A stretch of 64,000 nucleotides of DNA from Hydractinia symbiolongicarpus. Its lineage: Eukaryota > Cnidaria > Hydrozoa > Anthoathecata > Hydractiniidae. The translations under genes were made by a program, and so were the position numbers. This document shows positions 20,883 to 34,640 of the stretch, piece by piece. Location of the stretch: positions 26,980,001 through 27,044,000 of the forward strand of contig NC_079875.1 of assembly GCF_029227915.1 (NCBI RefSeq), read 5' to 3'. The notes under the pieces were generated by a model, which ran no database searches, was not told where the DNA came from, and was given only the letters and a program-made list of their open reading frames with translations. The stretch's first letter is position 1; every line of letters begins with the position of its first letter.

Positions 20883-21302
20883 CGATCGTACTGATATTGG
20901 AGGAGTTCAAAATTAACGGAATAATCAACAATTTCACTACAACATTTTACAATAAATGATTTTTTTTCACTTAGCCTGCTTGAGGCACCCCGATTGTGCT
21001 TTCACACAAGTTCGTATTTGTCGAATTTGCGTTCATGTTTGTAAGGGAACAGGGTTTATCGTAGGTGAGTAAACGCGATTGACGAAAAATTGCCTTCTAC
21101 GAAATTCCAACCAATCGTTTCTGTTTGAATCTTTCTTACTTCAGTCATTTATCGTATAATGTAATAATACTTAATACAGAAAAAGAATATACTTTTTCAT
21201 CGTGAAGTAGCAAGTGACAGCGTGTGTTCGACCATGAATGTGAATTCAATTGCTTCAACGTTTTCTAAATTTATTAAAAAAAACAGAAATATATAGAAAA
21301 TA

Positions 21303-21790
21303 GTCGATAAAACCCGTGGAAAAACCCACTCACACATGATAACAGTAAAAAAGAACCGTTCTTTTAATTTTAAAGTAAGCAATGATCTGTCAAGAGACAA
21401 AAAATTTTCTTGGAAATTGGTTTTTACGTTGCCTCTATTGTGTAGAGCTTGAACTGCTGATCAAGAAAGCGTATATGATCATAAAATGCTTGCTGACGGC
21501 TGCAATGGCCCGTCAAAACTTTTTTTATAAATTTGAGTACCTGTTGCCTACATCGTATAGATCTTAAAACGATGATCAAGAAAATGTATAGGATCATGTA
21601 CTTTAGACAAACGGTTGCAGAGATATTAGGATTTTAAGATTTTTTGATGACGTCATATACCCGTCCATTCCCAAACGGATTTTGGAACCCAGGTTTGGAA
21701 AATACCCAAATTGGTCCCAGGTGCTCCCTAGTTACCCACGTGGTGAAAAAACATTGACGACACCACCTCGTTTCTAAGTTAGCGATAGCT
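21303..21790 (-). repeat. Dispersed 'atgtataggatc' repeat family, copy 2 (with 3' hairpin)
   Basis: Reverse-orientation relative of 35900-36576. Shared blocks include 'cctagttacccacg', 'cccaaattggtcccaggt', 'tgatgacgtcat', and two tandem 'tgatcaagaaa.g.atat/ag.atcat' modules. On the minus strand it ends with a small hairpin (gtgggtttttccac) followed by gggttttatcgac. No coding capacity. Confidence 0.7.
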
Positions 21791-24700
21791 TGTTGCCTGT
21801 ATAAATAATGCCCTATGTATCATATGTACCAAAAAAGGCGACCTTAACGACTTTGCATGCGAAAGACAAAAATGCTGTCAGTGAGAGTAGCTTTTTTTGT
21901 GCACGCCCAACTGGGGAAAAACAGCATCAAATTTTTCCTTAGGTAAACGGATAGTGAATTGATTGCTATCAATTTCGATGCATAAATAATTCCGGGTGCA
22001 GGATGGACCGTTTATGTTTTCTGCGTCTAAAGGTACTCTAAGCATTTAAAGACCTTTTAAATTAAAATAATGATATTCTAACATGCGACTTTTGGAGGAA
22101 TTACCTTTTATACAGTTATCTAGATAATGCAGCAGCTGCCGAATGGCAGCTAGTGGGTAAAGAATCCAGTCGAGTAAGTCGGAATATCTTCCATGCCGTT
22201 TGTAGCCAAATAGATGCCAGTCATTTGGGTGAACTGGGCACAACTTGAAGGCATGTTTGACATCCAGTTTTGCTAGAAAAAATTTTCAGCCAAGTAATCC
22301 CGTGATGATTAAATGTCCAAAATCACCCGACTTGTACCATCTATTTTTGCGCTGCACGTTATTGGGATCAATGATAATTTGGAAAAAGTAACCAAAGAGA
22401 CGAACTCCATGTCCTCTATGTAACTTTTTTAAAATAGCCCCGTTGACTATGACGACGACTATAAATTCGAGAAAACTAATGCTTATACATGGTTTTAGAT
22501 TGGAAGGGCAATGAAAACCATTAGCCATTATAGTATTATTACAAGCTCGTGAGCTTGTATTAAAACGCAAATGTGGCCTACAAGAATGGAAATTTTTGCC
22601 TCTCTGAGCACCGACACGGGAGTCGTCGTGTGTTCGAATCTCATCTTGGTAACTATTTTTACTTTTTTTTTCTTTTTTCTTTTTTAAAAAGACAAGTGTT
22701 CAAAACACTTATTTAACTAGCTAGTAAATAAAGGTGTTTCCACCAAACTTTTTAAAAGTGAATGTAGGCAGAATTAACTGAATTAATGACTTTCGCAAAT
22801 TTTGGGGTTTGTGGGTTTGTGGTCTTTCTTCTTCCTGTCAGTCGGTTCACCCAAGACGGACCCATCGAAAATTAAAATTTCGAGGAATTTTCCTTTCAGG
22901 AAGATCTCACAAATCAATTTTAAAAAATAACTGCGTAGTGTGTAACAAATATTATTGCGTATCTGAATAGGAAAATATGTCGTGTCTAACTTCGTAACAA
23001 AAATCCCAATTTGATAGACAACATTTTGTAAACTTTATTCGCGAGGTTGTTTGCGTATATCATACGTCTTGTTTTAGTTCTAATTCTGAGTCGTTAGTTG
23101 ACAGCTCAACTTTGCCGAAAAGAATAAAGTCGGTTTGGAATAAGGCAGCACCATATCATGATGGTAGGATTTCAAGCCACCAGTCTGTCTTTCCTAGCCT
23201 GTGATTTTAGGTCATTATGATGGTGTAACCTATCTACTTTGGTGGACAGATGTCATTTTGAAAAAATATTTGGCACAATTAATATGGCAAACAAAAATTA
23301 ATTTTGGTCACATAACAAATTGCTGACGTCAAGATTAAAATATGACGCAAAATAATAATTAGAAATTCTGCTGGAGCGCTATAGTACAGTATGTTCTAAA
23401 GCAGACACATAATAGTGTTTCGGGTGTAATATCTTTTTGAAAAATAATTTTTTTTTGAATTTTTTGCCGAAAAGTAAACCCGTCAAAGCAAAAACATTCT
23501 CAGAAATAAATCTCTGTATTCTCCCTTTCACAAATAAAGTTGAAGGCAACAAAGTATAAACCACTAGTTCTTAGCAATTGTTTTTCCCTCTAAAGCTTAC
23601 CAAGTTTTTAGTAATTGTGAAATAGTATTTTTCCCCCCAAAGCTTACAACCCACTCTCTTATCAAACAGATAAGAAAATCAAAGAGCTGGCTATGGAGGG
23701 ATGTCAATGGAACGGCTATAAAGGGCAGGACGAAGATTGACACGGAAGGGCGTGGTGGTGTAGGTAGACGTGTTGGTGTTGATAGGCTGGGTTGGTGTTT
23801 ATAGGTCGGATGGGGTAGGAGTATGGAATGATAAGCGAGGATAACGGGGTTTACAGATAAAATGGACGTAAAGGTTAAAGACTGGGGTATAGATTAAAAT
23901 TGTAATATAAGTAGGCACGGACGATTTGGAATATGGGAACGGGGTGATGGTTGATCAGAAATTGCTTAAGACCGTTTCCTCGCTGTCCCCCGTTTGCTGT
24001 ATCTTTTTGTTAAGGTTGGATGATAGTCAAGAGTTTTGGACGAAGACATGTGATTTCAAATTTGGTCTTAAAAGTATTTATAGTATTAATAACATGTTGC
24101 TGAAAGTGCCAACACTACTACCAATTCATTAACGTTTTCGTGTGTAGCTAATTTAAAAGTTGCTTAAATTAAGTTTGTCATAAGCATTCCGTGAATTACT
24201 GCTTGTTAGTAGTTAAGCTTGTCTTGTAAGAACAAATAGAGAAAAAAGTCTTTAAATTTGTAACTATGTGATTATGACCAAATTTTTGCACTTTTTAGTT
24301 ACAGATATTCAATGCGAGACAACTAAAATTAGCAAGTCAAGAAAATTCGAAACAATAGTAATAGTAATAATTTTTAAATAGTACATACATTAATACATTA
24401 AATATTCAATAAATTGGTTAAAGTTACATGTTATAGCAGAGACAATGTTATGTAATATATCGGGTAACATTGATGGTTTTGACGAAGTTAAATCTTAAAG
24501 TAGCCAATATATTATTTCCAATAATATTTTAATGCGTAGCATATTACATCTTTCTGTAATATAGGCAAATTTAGTATGTTTTGTAAGCATTATATATTTT
24601 CAAGCTATAGTCATTCTAAAAACATATTGAAAATAATTAGAATAGTATTTGGCAAAAAAGTTAAAAACATCGAGGCTGAAACTAAAACACACTGGTCTTA

Positions 24701-25245
24701 TAAAAACAACGTGTATATCCTATAGATAATTTATATAAACTGTATAAAGTAATCGCCTAGGATTTGAGCAAACCAAGAAATCTTAACAAGCCAGACATCC
24801 GAAGTATATCGCTGCAGTGTAGTGGTAAGAATTGCGTTTTTTTTTAATTATTATTTTCTTAAACTATTTTTAAATTTCATAGGTATATATATATATATAA
24901 TATTATAATTTATGAGCAGTTAGAATGAATCTTTGGTTTATGAATTTTTGAACTGTGAACGTAAATAACACCTCACATTGAAAAATATTCTAGGCCATGA
25001 AAGAGCAATTGAAGTAGAGAAGTGACAATTAGCAGGCTTGGTCATTTCTCTCAATTAAGTTCTGAAAAGGGGACTACCATTAAAGAAATATCGGGTTAAT
25101 TATAATTCAGGCATCATTATATCACCTTCAATACAGAAAAATCACAAAAGTCAACAAAGAAAAAAACTGTTAGTTCTAAAAAATCCGTGAACCAAATCCA
25201 CTGAACAAAATTTCTATTTATTTAGTTTTCATTTATCTAAGGAAA
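21791..25245. other. Long interval without a supported gene
   Basis: Contents: a B-box-like 'gtgttcgaatctc' at about 22630 without the rest of a tRNA; a G-rich, T/G-biased stretch at 23690-23960 (ggttggtgtttataggtcgg-like phrases) that may be a decayed minisatellite; and an (AT)n run near 24880. No ORF with recognisable features. Confidence 0.5.
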
Positions 25246-25455
25246 TTATAAAAGCTTGAAAAAGGCCAAAGCAAGGAACTTGCGAAAATGGTTCCACTTA
25301 TATAAGGTTTCAGTTATGACGAGTTCCACATATCGAGCGGCAACTGTATTCTTAATCATACTAGCCAGCAGCAGCATCAGCAGTCCATGTTGACAGCCAG
25401 GACTAGCAAAAACACGCACCGGTTCACTAAAATGAAAAAACAGATTATTTAACAT
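25246..25455 (-). other. Repeat-like segment, possibly mariner/pogo-derived
   Basis: Read on the minus strand it includes 'gctcgatatgtggaactcgt' and 'ccttatataagtggaaccat', then 'tttcgcaagttccttg'. Repetitive 'cgatat..gaac' phrases of this kind are typical of non-autonomous pogo/Tigger-like elements. This is an impression of style only; no inverted-repeat ends were found. Confidence 0.2.
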
Positions 25456-25471
25456 ACTCAGAAAAAATTAT

Positions 25472-25852
25472 ATGCTTAAAAACATGTTTAAAGGAACAAA
25501 GATTCCTAGCACTTTTTATAAATATTATCGTTTGCCTAAACCTATAGACAAAAAATGCTATTTATGTCTTACCAGATTTTCTGGATGCACATTGAAAGGA
25601 TCACTGAAACGTTTGAAACTTCTAGCGGAGTTAATAGCTTCTTTCAACTGGATCAGTCCAGGCACGAAAGAAAAGATTGTGAGAAAGATGAAAAGTGCAG
25701 TGTTGGATCCAGGATTTTATAGAAAAACTTTAGTACTGGAGAAAGTAATGTTGATTTTGCTAGTCACGTTGATGTCGAGAGTGATTATTCAATTAGCTAG
25801 ATATGTATCTTGCTGTAATTTCGCTATTCCTAAATCCACCACTGCATTATAG
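25472..25852 (+). other. 126-codon ORF, unrecognised
   Basis: A plus-strand frame (first codon TTG) includes a C-x2-C pair ('KKCYLCLTRF'), a basic stretch 'SPGTKEKIVRKMKSAVLDPG' and a hydrophobic segment near its end. The central part looks more protein-like than the ends. No family was recognised. It may be a mobile-element remnant or chance. Confidence 0.2.
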
Positions 25853-28800
25853 CTGGTGATAAAACCCTGGTTTAGTAATTATAAAGATGTCTCTTAACTT
25901 CTGATGTAAGATAGATTACTGGTTGTACAAGATTACGTTTAAATAGCCAGTTCTGCGGACTACAAATTGAATCTCACTCGTTGCCAGGAAATTATTGTAG
26001 TAGCAATGCACAAATTAGCTCTACGTCTATATGACATTTGTTACAAATAACATTTTTATGGACCAATATAGAGCTCAAAACAACTTCAAGCAAACACTAC
26101 ACCCCGATATGTTAAATGAAACTATGGCTGTTCGACATTTTTTTGCAGGAATTACATAGTGTAACAGTTTCTGAAATGAAATAAAGATTTCTGTAAACAC
26201 AATATCTATTTGTGACTCATGGTATTATTAATTTATTGGTTGACATTATGAATAACATACATAGTCAATGTAATACTACGATAGGACTATCCTCAAATAA
26301 TTCTGGAAACTATTGGTTGGAAACGAGTTATGTAAAAATAGGAAGATCACTTAAATAACTTTTATTTAGACTCCAGAAACTATAAATAGAATCATATTCG
26401 TTCTGCAACTCAAGTAAGTGAATTTTAAGCAGGTATTTTGAACAAATTTCGATCTTGCGATGTCACAAAAAATGCTGAAATAAGTAAAGTATTTCGTTTC
26501 TTTCATAACATGCTGCCTACTATTGCTATTATTCTCATGCAGGAGAAAAGCATTGCATCCCTGCATAGAATTTTGTATTGAGACACAAATGTGATGATTT
26601 GCCCAGTAAGTTATGTAACAAGAAAATGATACACCTCGCCAAAGAGGTGGATGCACACAGATGTCACGTCTGTGTAGTTAGTGCAACAATGCTTTGACTT
26701 ATTAATCTTGCATTTACTCCTGTACAGTGTCCTGTAACATGTCTTTTATACGCATATTAAGCTATTGCTCTCGTTGACTAAAGTGCAAATGCTGAAAACA
26801 ATTATCACCTGTTTACCAATAATTCTTCCTGTTCTAAATACTAAAAAGCGGGTTTCTTAACGAATTATGGTGGTGTGCAAAAATTATAATTATGACACGC
26901 GTGGTGTTATAAAAACAACTGCAGCAAAGTTTGGTTAAGAATAAATTTAAAGTTAAAGAAAATGGTTTCAGTAAAAACGTCTGTTCCTGTACGCTTTTTC
27001 GGAAGGTCATTTAAATAAATTGAAGTTTTCTGCAAAAAGATGTGGTTTGGTATTAGTTGACGTAAATGTCTTTTTTTCACTAGTGAATGGACTTTTCATT
27101 TTCATAGGTAAGAATGTGAATAACACTACCTGATATTTTTGCCAATCGACAATTTTAATATAATAAACTTTTTTTATAGATTTAAAATGTTTTCGTAATT
27201 ATTATCTGTCAATCTTTTAGCTTTTTCAAAACATAACACACAGTGAAATGGACTAGTTCAAAAAATTTTATCGTTACGTCAAATAGCTGTATTCTGCGTC
27301 GAAAAATTGTGTGGAAAATATGGCCGTTGACGGCTTTTTTAAAACAACGTATATTTACAAATTATTGTAACATTAAGGCTTATATTACATATTTTTTAAC
27401 AATTCACGCATTTATACTTTTGTGGAAGATATTTTATGTTTGCTAATTCTCGATATAAGATTTATCCGATATTTCATTGATTTGATTAATAAAGATTTCT
27501 AAGTAATCCAGTATACAGACATTATATCGTGCTTGCTGCTCGTTAAACTTTTAATAACAAGTTATATCAATTCAATTTTCTTCCACTTAATTTTTTTCGT
27601 TTTATCGTCCAATTTATTGGGAAATCCAGATATCGAGAAATGCGATAAGCTTACGAAACACAGACTGGGCCATATGCAGGTTAGGGCGAGCCCCCTTAAA
27701 AAATGTTTTTCTACCTCCGACTTGAGTCATATATTTTTTTTTGATTTTTTTTACATTCCTTTTTTTAAAATTATTTGTAATCAATTTTGACGCGTCCTTT
27801 TTATGACGCAATTTCGCAGATAGCTCCAGTTTCGTAAAATTTTTAACAGTAGCATATCCGTGCCAAAATTAAGATATTTTGTGCCTTTCTTGCAGGCTTT
27901 GCAGAGAGTGCGACGCATTTTAACGTTGATTACTCGATCCGAAGTAAGTAAACGTTTAACAATTTTGAGAAGTAGCACATAAATGATCTTTTGTAATACT
28001 ATGTCTAGAATTGCAGGAAGTAAGCAAATGATGCGTTGCGTTATTGGTAAATTTATAAACGTCGTCTGTACCAGTCGGAAAAGAAGCACTGAGAAGGAAA
28101 AAAAACCCGGATTACTTTCGTATTTATTGTTTAAGATAATGAATCAAAGCTCATTTTCTCGACCGATTTCTCGTCCTAAAAAATTGAACATTAACATATA
28201 TATAGTATTCAACAGAAAATTTTCACCATTTTTAGTTAATAAATTTACTGATTCTATAAATACTTAAAAATATCAGTATTATTAATTCAGCACATGCGTT
28301 GGATCGCCCAATATTGAATTACTTTTTAAAAAAACAAAAACAGAAGATAATAGAACGAGAAAAAATTGTCCCCTTCCCCTTTACCTTCTCTCCCTTCTTA
28401 GAAATAGTAACATCTAAGGCAAGTAAACAATATTTAAACATGATTCGAACAGAATACATTAATTACTTTTTGACTGAAATCATTTGTCACAATAAAAATA
28501 TGATTCTCATCTGATTCTAGCTGGTAATCAGAAGTAAGCAAAAAAATCTTCAGTATGTTAATACAACAAAAACAATATTTAAAGCATTCCTCTGTATGTG
28601 TGTTACCATCTGTCATAAACGGTAATTAGATATACTGTAAATGCAATGCATGATCTTTTTCATGTCATGAAGCTCTGACGGAAATAGGTAAGTCAGCAGT
28701 CGGTTTTAACAGAACAGCAAGATTAAAGTGATAAGCAAATCAGTGTTGCGTAAAGTAGACATGTTAGACATCTGCTTGCATAAACCTGCATAGCGGATGT

Positions 28801-29060
28801 GCATGAATTTCTTACTGCAAACTCTTGAACAAAGCAAAGCATTTGTACTACAATATAAAACTTTATGTAAGGATGCGTACTTTCTCAAACATAAGAACAA
28901 ATTGCAAGGTATTTGTAAAACGTCCAATAGCACTCAAAGCAAAACAAGAAAAAAATATAAACCACCACATCTTACTATCCTAATTTATAAAGATTTACCG
29001 CCTCCAAAATCCATTGACCCATTCACGCAGGTCCCTTAATGCTTGACTAACTGACCAAGC
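25853..29060. other. AT-rich interval without a supported gene
   Basis: Many short overlapping frames on both strands, none with a recognisable domain. No RNA gene or terminal repeats were seen. Confidence 0.5.
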
Positions 29061-29066
29061 ATTATC

Positions 29067-29640
29067 ATGGGGAACCCGACGTGGAGGAGGCAATGGATTT
29101 TGAGGAATAATATTGGGACGGTGGTATGGGAGTGGACGGAGTACAATGTGTGTGCGTATAGAACGGCGAGGAACAATAACAGACGATAAAGAACGTGTAG
29201 AGGATGGCGGTGTGGAAGTGTTCGAAGTGGACGCAGTGCAGGATGGGGTTGAATGTTGAGGAGGAATTGTGGGTGGCCGTAAGGGTGAATATGGAGGCTA
29301 ATATGGATGGTGTCGTAAGTATGGATGCAATTGTGGACGGTGAGATGACTGACGCAACGTAGACAAGGACAAGGACGACAACGACACAGACCGTGGAGAC
29401 AACAATGCCACAGCACAAGTTGACGACACAAAAGATGATAAAGAAGAGGAAGAGGAAGACAAGAAGGATGAAGAAGTGGATGAAGAAGTGGATGGAGGTG
29501 TTTGAAGAAGTGAGAAATGCAAAGAAGAATGTAAAGATGAGGTAAAAAAAGAGGACGATAAGGAAGGTGCAGAGGAAGACAAAGAGGTTGAAGGCGAAGA
29601 AGACGAGGAGGTAGAAGATGAGGAGGCAGAACATAAATTA
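29067..29640 (+). repeat. Purine-rich, strand-biased low-complexity block
   Basis: The plus strand is strongly G+A rich, first with ggt/gga phrases and then with gaa/gag/gat codon-like runs from about 29430. Segments read in frame as acidic peptides (for example 'KDDKEEEEEDKKDEE'), but stops interrupt them. The serine- and leucine-rich frames on the opposite strand are shadows of this bias. Confidence 0.6.
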
Positions 29641-32600
29641 GAAAGAGATTGTAGGCGTGCCCTGGTTTGATCCCTCCATTGAAAATCTTGCTCTATTGCC
29701 TAAGTAAGGAAAAGGAATTCATTTAGACGGAAACATCGAATCGTGCCGAAACCTTTTTCAGCGTAAAGCAATATCAGTATTTACAATATCAGTTTAAAGC
29801 AATTTTTTCTTCAGCAAAAGACATGTCATTAAATATATAGCATGTTTTAATGACTTCAAAAGATATATTGGTGTCTCTAGTAACCATTTGTGGATACTTC
29901 TTTTTTCCTATCCGTGTTTCAAGAAGCGTTTTTACATACTGGAGCATGTAATTGACATTCAAGTAACTTTTAACTGGCGTGCATAGGGACTGTTATTTGT
30001 AGCTATTGCGTCATCATACGCTTTTAATCAAATTAATAGCCCTCGTAAAGTGAGTTTTATTACATCATGCAAAGTAATGGGCAAGGTTGCAAGAAATAGT
30101 GATGAAGGAAATATGTATGACTGGCAAATTTTTTTGGAATTATTCGCACAAGAGAGATATTTTCGCGAAAATAAGTCAAAATAAATTAAATTCCGTGAAA
30201 TTACATTAAAGCTGGCAATTCGGAAAAGTATCTTCACCGGAGCTTAAATAATTCCGAAAAAAAGTAGGGACTATGGCTGCGATTTTTGGTGAATCAAGAC
30301 GCAATGTTTTTTTGTCTTCTTTTCGTCAGTAAATGCGAAAGTCCACTTCCTGCGCGGTCACTCGTCAAAGCGACAAAAATCTCCACTGTTAAAGGAATCT
30401 TAAATAATTCGCAATATTAAGAAGCGCGTAAGTTTCTACCGATTTGCTAAGAGATTGAAATTGATTTTCGTCCGTAACGCCGTTAAAAAAATGCTAAACT
30501 AAGGTGCTCAAAAAAATGAACTATTAGTCAAGTTTTTTTCTATTACAAAGCCATTACAAAGATGCTTAACAAACTGAATAGTATTTCTGATTCTAAATGC
30601 TACAATAACACTTTTCATACAAAAGCCAAAATACAGCCTTGTTCAACAAACGATCACAAAAAATCACCACAAACTTAGGAACAGCTTAATTTTGTACAAT
30701 TGTTTCAAGAAAGTTGTTCCTGAAAAAGATTGTACTATCCTATTATACTTCTTTTGAATATTGGTAAGGGACTGCTTGCTGAAGCACGACCTTTATTTAA
30801 TGTGGCTGGTTTTTTCAAATACTAGTACAAAACGATTTCTGAGGTAAGAAAGTTGGATACTTTACATAAAGCATGGACTGGAGGATGAGTGGCTGACATA
30901 AAAAAATATATAGCAAGAAAAATACTTACGCCACTCTCTTGACGGCTCTTCTCGGATTCTAAATTGATAAAATGTCGATATTAACTTGATGGTAAAAAAC
31001 TGTAAGGAGAAAGTAATTTTATGTTACTTGCGGTTGTGGTTGTTGTTATAGATATCGATCTTGTTGATCTTGTTGTTCGTTATTCTACAAAAACGTATGT
31101 TTTATAAGACAACAAAACATCTCTATCGTAGCAAAGCGATGAGTTCATTTTCCTTTGATGTACCCGAAATTTTTTTTGAAGTCGCCGAAAAAAGTATGTC
31201 TATTTTGTTAGCGGATTTATTTTGTTTACGTTACGTGATGTAAACGACTTAATTTGATTTGCTGAAGTAAATTTAACGGCTTACTTTTGGAAAATGGTTA
31301 CTTCGACACAAAAGAACAACAAAAAAACGATCCCTCCATCTTGAAAAAAGTGCAAAAAATAATAAAAGTGATTTTTGAAAACAAAAAAAAAAAATTAAGT
31401 GAAGAATTCAAAACAGATTTGAATTCACAAATAGTAAGTACTTTGATATTTTAAGACGTTTGGTTTTTCTTTACAGCTAATCATTGTTAATTTCTTATGT
31501 AGCACACTTTAAAGTTGTCAGGCTGACTCGGATTTCGCAGGCGCTTTTTATAAAAAAGCTAGCATATTTTTTTGCATAAATAATGTGTTCCCTGGTGCGT
31601 AACTAATTTATTTGTACCAAAATTCAAAACGCTACATAAAGCTGTTAGCTGGCTAACAAACAAATTTGCTGGCCAAACGGAACATTGATTTGTTGTAGTT
31701 ACTGTGATGTTATTAACTCTTTATATGTGTTTTACAAAGCATGTATAGCTAGCCATATTATTTCCAGTTTAAGTATATTTAACTATACAGTAAATGTATT
31801 TCAACATATAGCATGATTTACAACGTGATCATATATACTGCAAGTCTAAAAAAGGTATCCATTGAAATGTACCGTGACATGAAATAGTTAGATATTTACA
31901 GTTTTTTTTCACTTTTTAATGTTGCATTAGTAAGAATATGCCATGTCAGGATGCCCTTAGAGTATAATTTTTTTAACATTTCCTGTGAACTTTACAAGAG
32001 GACCACATGTAATGCGACAATTTCTTTGTCTCTGTCAGTCTACATGTAAATTTTTTAGTTATTCTTACAGGGGTTTTTGACATTTGATTGGAAATTTACG
32101 TGGGTTTGTGGCTTTGGGTTAAAAAATTTATAAGAGGACGGTATGGTTGTCTGTTTATATTGTTTTTGTACCTGAAGATGTAAGGTTTATTTACGAAAAG
32201 CTTCGTGTATTTTATTGTAAATCTTATGTTCTTTTGTATAATAAACTGTTTTTGTTTCTTATATTTGTAATCTAATGGGTGAAGACTGTGTGCACTAAAT
32301 GACTTGTGTTTCATAACCCTTTTGTGGAAGATTTATGGGTAGTGGTAATATACAATAGGCTAAATGAACTGATTTTTGTTGATTTGGATGTGCTCCTCAA
32401 AAACAGGTCTATTTTACATTTCTGGCAATTTTTATAACGACGGACCGTATGTTTCTAAAATTATGATTTTGGTGATTCCACATTTTCTCCTTGCTCATTG
32501 TTTTGTGATATTTAGATTTAAAAAATGTTGGCATAGGGCAGTACGGATCCGGTTAATTTTTATTATTTGATTGTGTATATTTATGGGGGAAAGGATGGTA

Positions 32601-32859
32601 TGCAACTGAATGCATAAAGAACCTATCTTAAGTCATTTGTGCTTACTGTTGCTAGCCTTTTTTTGACACGTAATTACTTAATAAGATGGAAATATTTATT
32701 AGCATTTTCCTTTAATGTCGTCGAAAAAGATATGTCTCAAATGTTGAATTTTTTGACGTAATAGCACGACGTCAAAAACACTATATCTTTCATTTTTAGA
32801 AAGATTGCATAAAAATATTATAGAATATAAGTTTTGTATTTTGGCAGGTCCTTCCTGAC
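29641..32859. other. Interval without a supported gene
   Basis: No domain-bearing ORF, RNA gene or terminal-repeat pair found. Confidence 0.5.
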
Positions 32860-33088
32860 GTCAGCAAAACCTTTTAATTCCTTTACAGTTCGTCATAAGC
32901 ACATAAATCTAAACAATATTTTGATCAGTGTTTTAAGCTCTACACAATGGAGTGAATGGGTACATAAAACTCAAAAAAAAAACTTTTTGTGTATTGACGC
33001 GTCCTTGCTGATGTTATTAAAATTAAAGTGATGGTTTTCTTTTTCATTCCCTGCCAGGTGGATTTCTCCAAAGGCCTTATCGACCAGT
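32860..33088 (+). repeat. Dispersed repeat family, copy 3 (3' end with hairpin)
   Basis: Shares 'tttaagctctacacaatgga' (about 32933) and the terminal block 'ggccttatcgac' with 35900-36576. A short hairpin tggatttctcca precedes the end. Conservation among copies stops right after ...ttatcgac, which defines the 3' boundary. Confidence 0.65.
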
Positions 33089-34359
33089 ACAATAAAAAAT
33101 GGTAACATAATTTTGTAGACGTCAATCAAAGTTACTTTAAATTGATTCTTTCAACAAACGTGTCACAAGTTATTTGGGAAGTCCACTAGTGTACCTAATT
33201 TACATGTGAACCATTGCTTAAATTAATTTCTTTAGACAAACAGTTGCATTAAAAATTAAACAGAAATGTATGTGTTCAAGAAAAACTGATAATATGCTAG
33301 GAATAATTACGCACAAGGTAAAGACTTGAATTCAAACCGAACTTTTTGTAGCTTTTGTTGAGGAAAAAAAACTTAAAGCGTGATTGCAAAACGAACTTCT
33401 AATTGGACGAGTTCTTCGAATAAAATATTTTAAAATTTTATAATGACTGAGGAACAAGGTTTTATGCAGTTAGTTGTTTTTATACCATAGTACAACGCCT
33501 AGGGAATTGTGCGTTTACGCTCATAATGATGTGCCTGGTTTTCACATGCAGATCTCTGAATAAGAATAAAAAAATCTCTGAATAAAAACATCCACCAAAA
33601 TTTGCATAGACAGATTATCGGGAAAGTCAATAAATATTATAAATTATTAAGAGGCTACTGGGACTCAACTGAATGTCTAAAGGCGGTAATACATGCGTTG
33701 ATTACTTCCTTTCGATTTCCGCAAGTCGCGTCGTGTATCATAAAAGATCGCCCAATAAGGATTGTTTTCAAACCGGTTGGCTTCTGCAAAAACGTTGTTG
33801 CTTTCAAGCCAACAAAGCGCTTTATTTTATTACGGAAAATGCGCGGACAGCTTCTTTTCTCCAAAAACTATGTCACTAGACGAACAAAAGGGAACAAAAA
33901 AAATATGGTCAACAAAAAAAAACTGTTCAGACAATTTTATATTGTAGCAAACAATTTGTGGAAAGTAAAAAGCAAGGATTAGATGGTCAAAAATACCATT
34001 TAAAACGTTTTCACATTTTTCGTGCAAAAGGCTATCGTATATTCGAAATGTTTTTCGTTTTTCGTGCCATTTTGTACCAGAAAACTATAATTTACAGCAG
34101 TAGCTGTAATCTCGTTATATTTTTATTGAAATACCCGCTATGAAGTTTTAAAGAAGCAATCGAACAAGGAAAGGTTAAATTTGTTGCGCATGTGCAAATT
34201 TGATCACCGTCGCTTACTTCGACTGCATTCGTTTAATATGTTTTGCTGGATTAGTTTCCATTAGTAAAAAAAGTTCGTGGTTTCTAAACAGCACTTTGGG
34301 TAACTGATTTCCCGTAAGAGGTTTAAGTGATTGTTTGAAAAACAAATGTAGCGTGCACA
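33089..34359. other. Interval without a supported gene
   Basis: A 126-codon plus-strand frame (33602-33982, first codon TTG) is basic and unrecognised. Frames are also open on the other strand over the same DNA, so I do not call a gene. Confidence 0.45.
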
Positions 34360-34397
34360 TCTCTATAATAATAGCCGTATTCCGTCGGTCTGTCTCT
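34360..34397 (+). repeat. Helitron-like 5' terminus motif, copy 1
   Basis: tctctataataatagccgta followed by a gtcggtctgtctc stretch. It resembles the motifs at 35900 and 44744/49153. It is isolated here, so it is probably a fragment. Confidence 0.4.
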
Positions 34398-34429
34398 ACG
34401 CGGAACATGGCGTCCTAAGTAGCGAGGAC

Positions 34430-34640
34430 TGCGGAAAATCCCCACAGCCCTGCAGCTTTATTTTGCATCCCGGCAGACCCCTTTCTTTTTACCAGCCTTG
34501 GACCGCTCACGCACAATAGACCAATCACGGGGCCGGATTTTCACTAATGACTAATTCAAGTGCTTCGCGGCCTCAACATACCGACGGAGGGAACATGCTA
34601 CCCTTACGAACGCCATTTTGGTTTGGAAGTGTTGGTGTGA
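34430..34640. promoter_or_regulatory. GC-richer promoter-like patch
   Basis: This stretch stands out as GC-rich within AT-rich DNA. It has several CpGs, a CCAAT box in 'gaccaatcacgg' (about 34519-34530) and a YY1-like 'cgccattttgg' (about 34611-34621). Together these resemble a TATA-less housekeeping promoter. A possible GTGAAT donor follows at about 34731. No downstream coding exon was identified, so the assignment is tentative. Confidence 0.3.

Noticed and set aside
22610-22665. Possible tRNA gene with B box gtgttcgaatctc
   Set aside because: Only the B-box-like part is present. I could not pair an acceptor stem or find an A box at the right distance.
29036-29634. Serine/leucine-rich ORFs of 131 and 189 codons on the minus strand
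   Set aside because: They are shadows of the purine-rich plus strand and have no domain features.
33602-33982. 126-codon basic ORF on the plus strand
   Set aside because: Non-ATG start, overlapping open frames on both strands, no recognisable motif.
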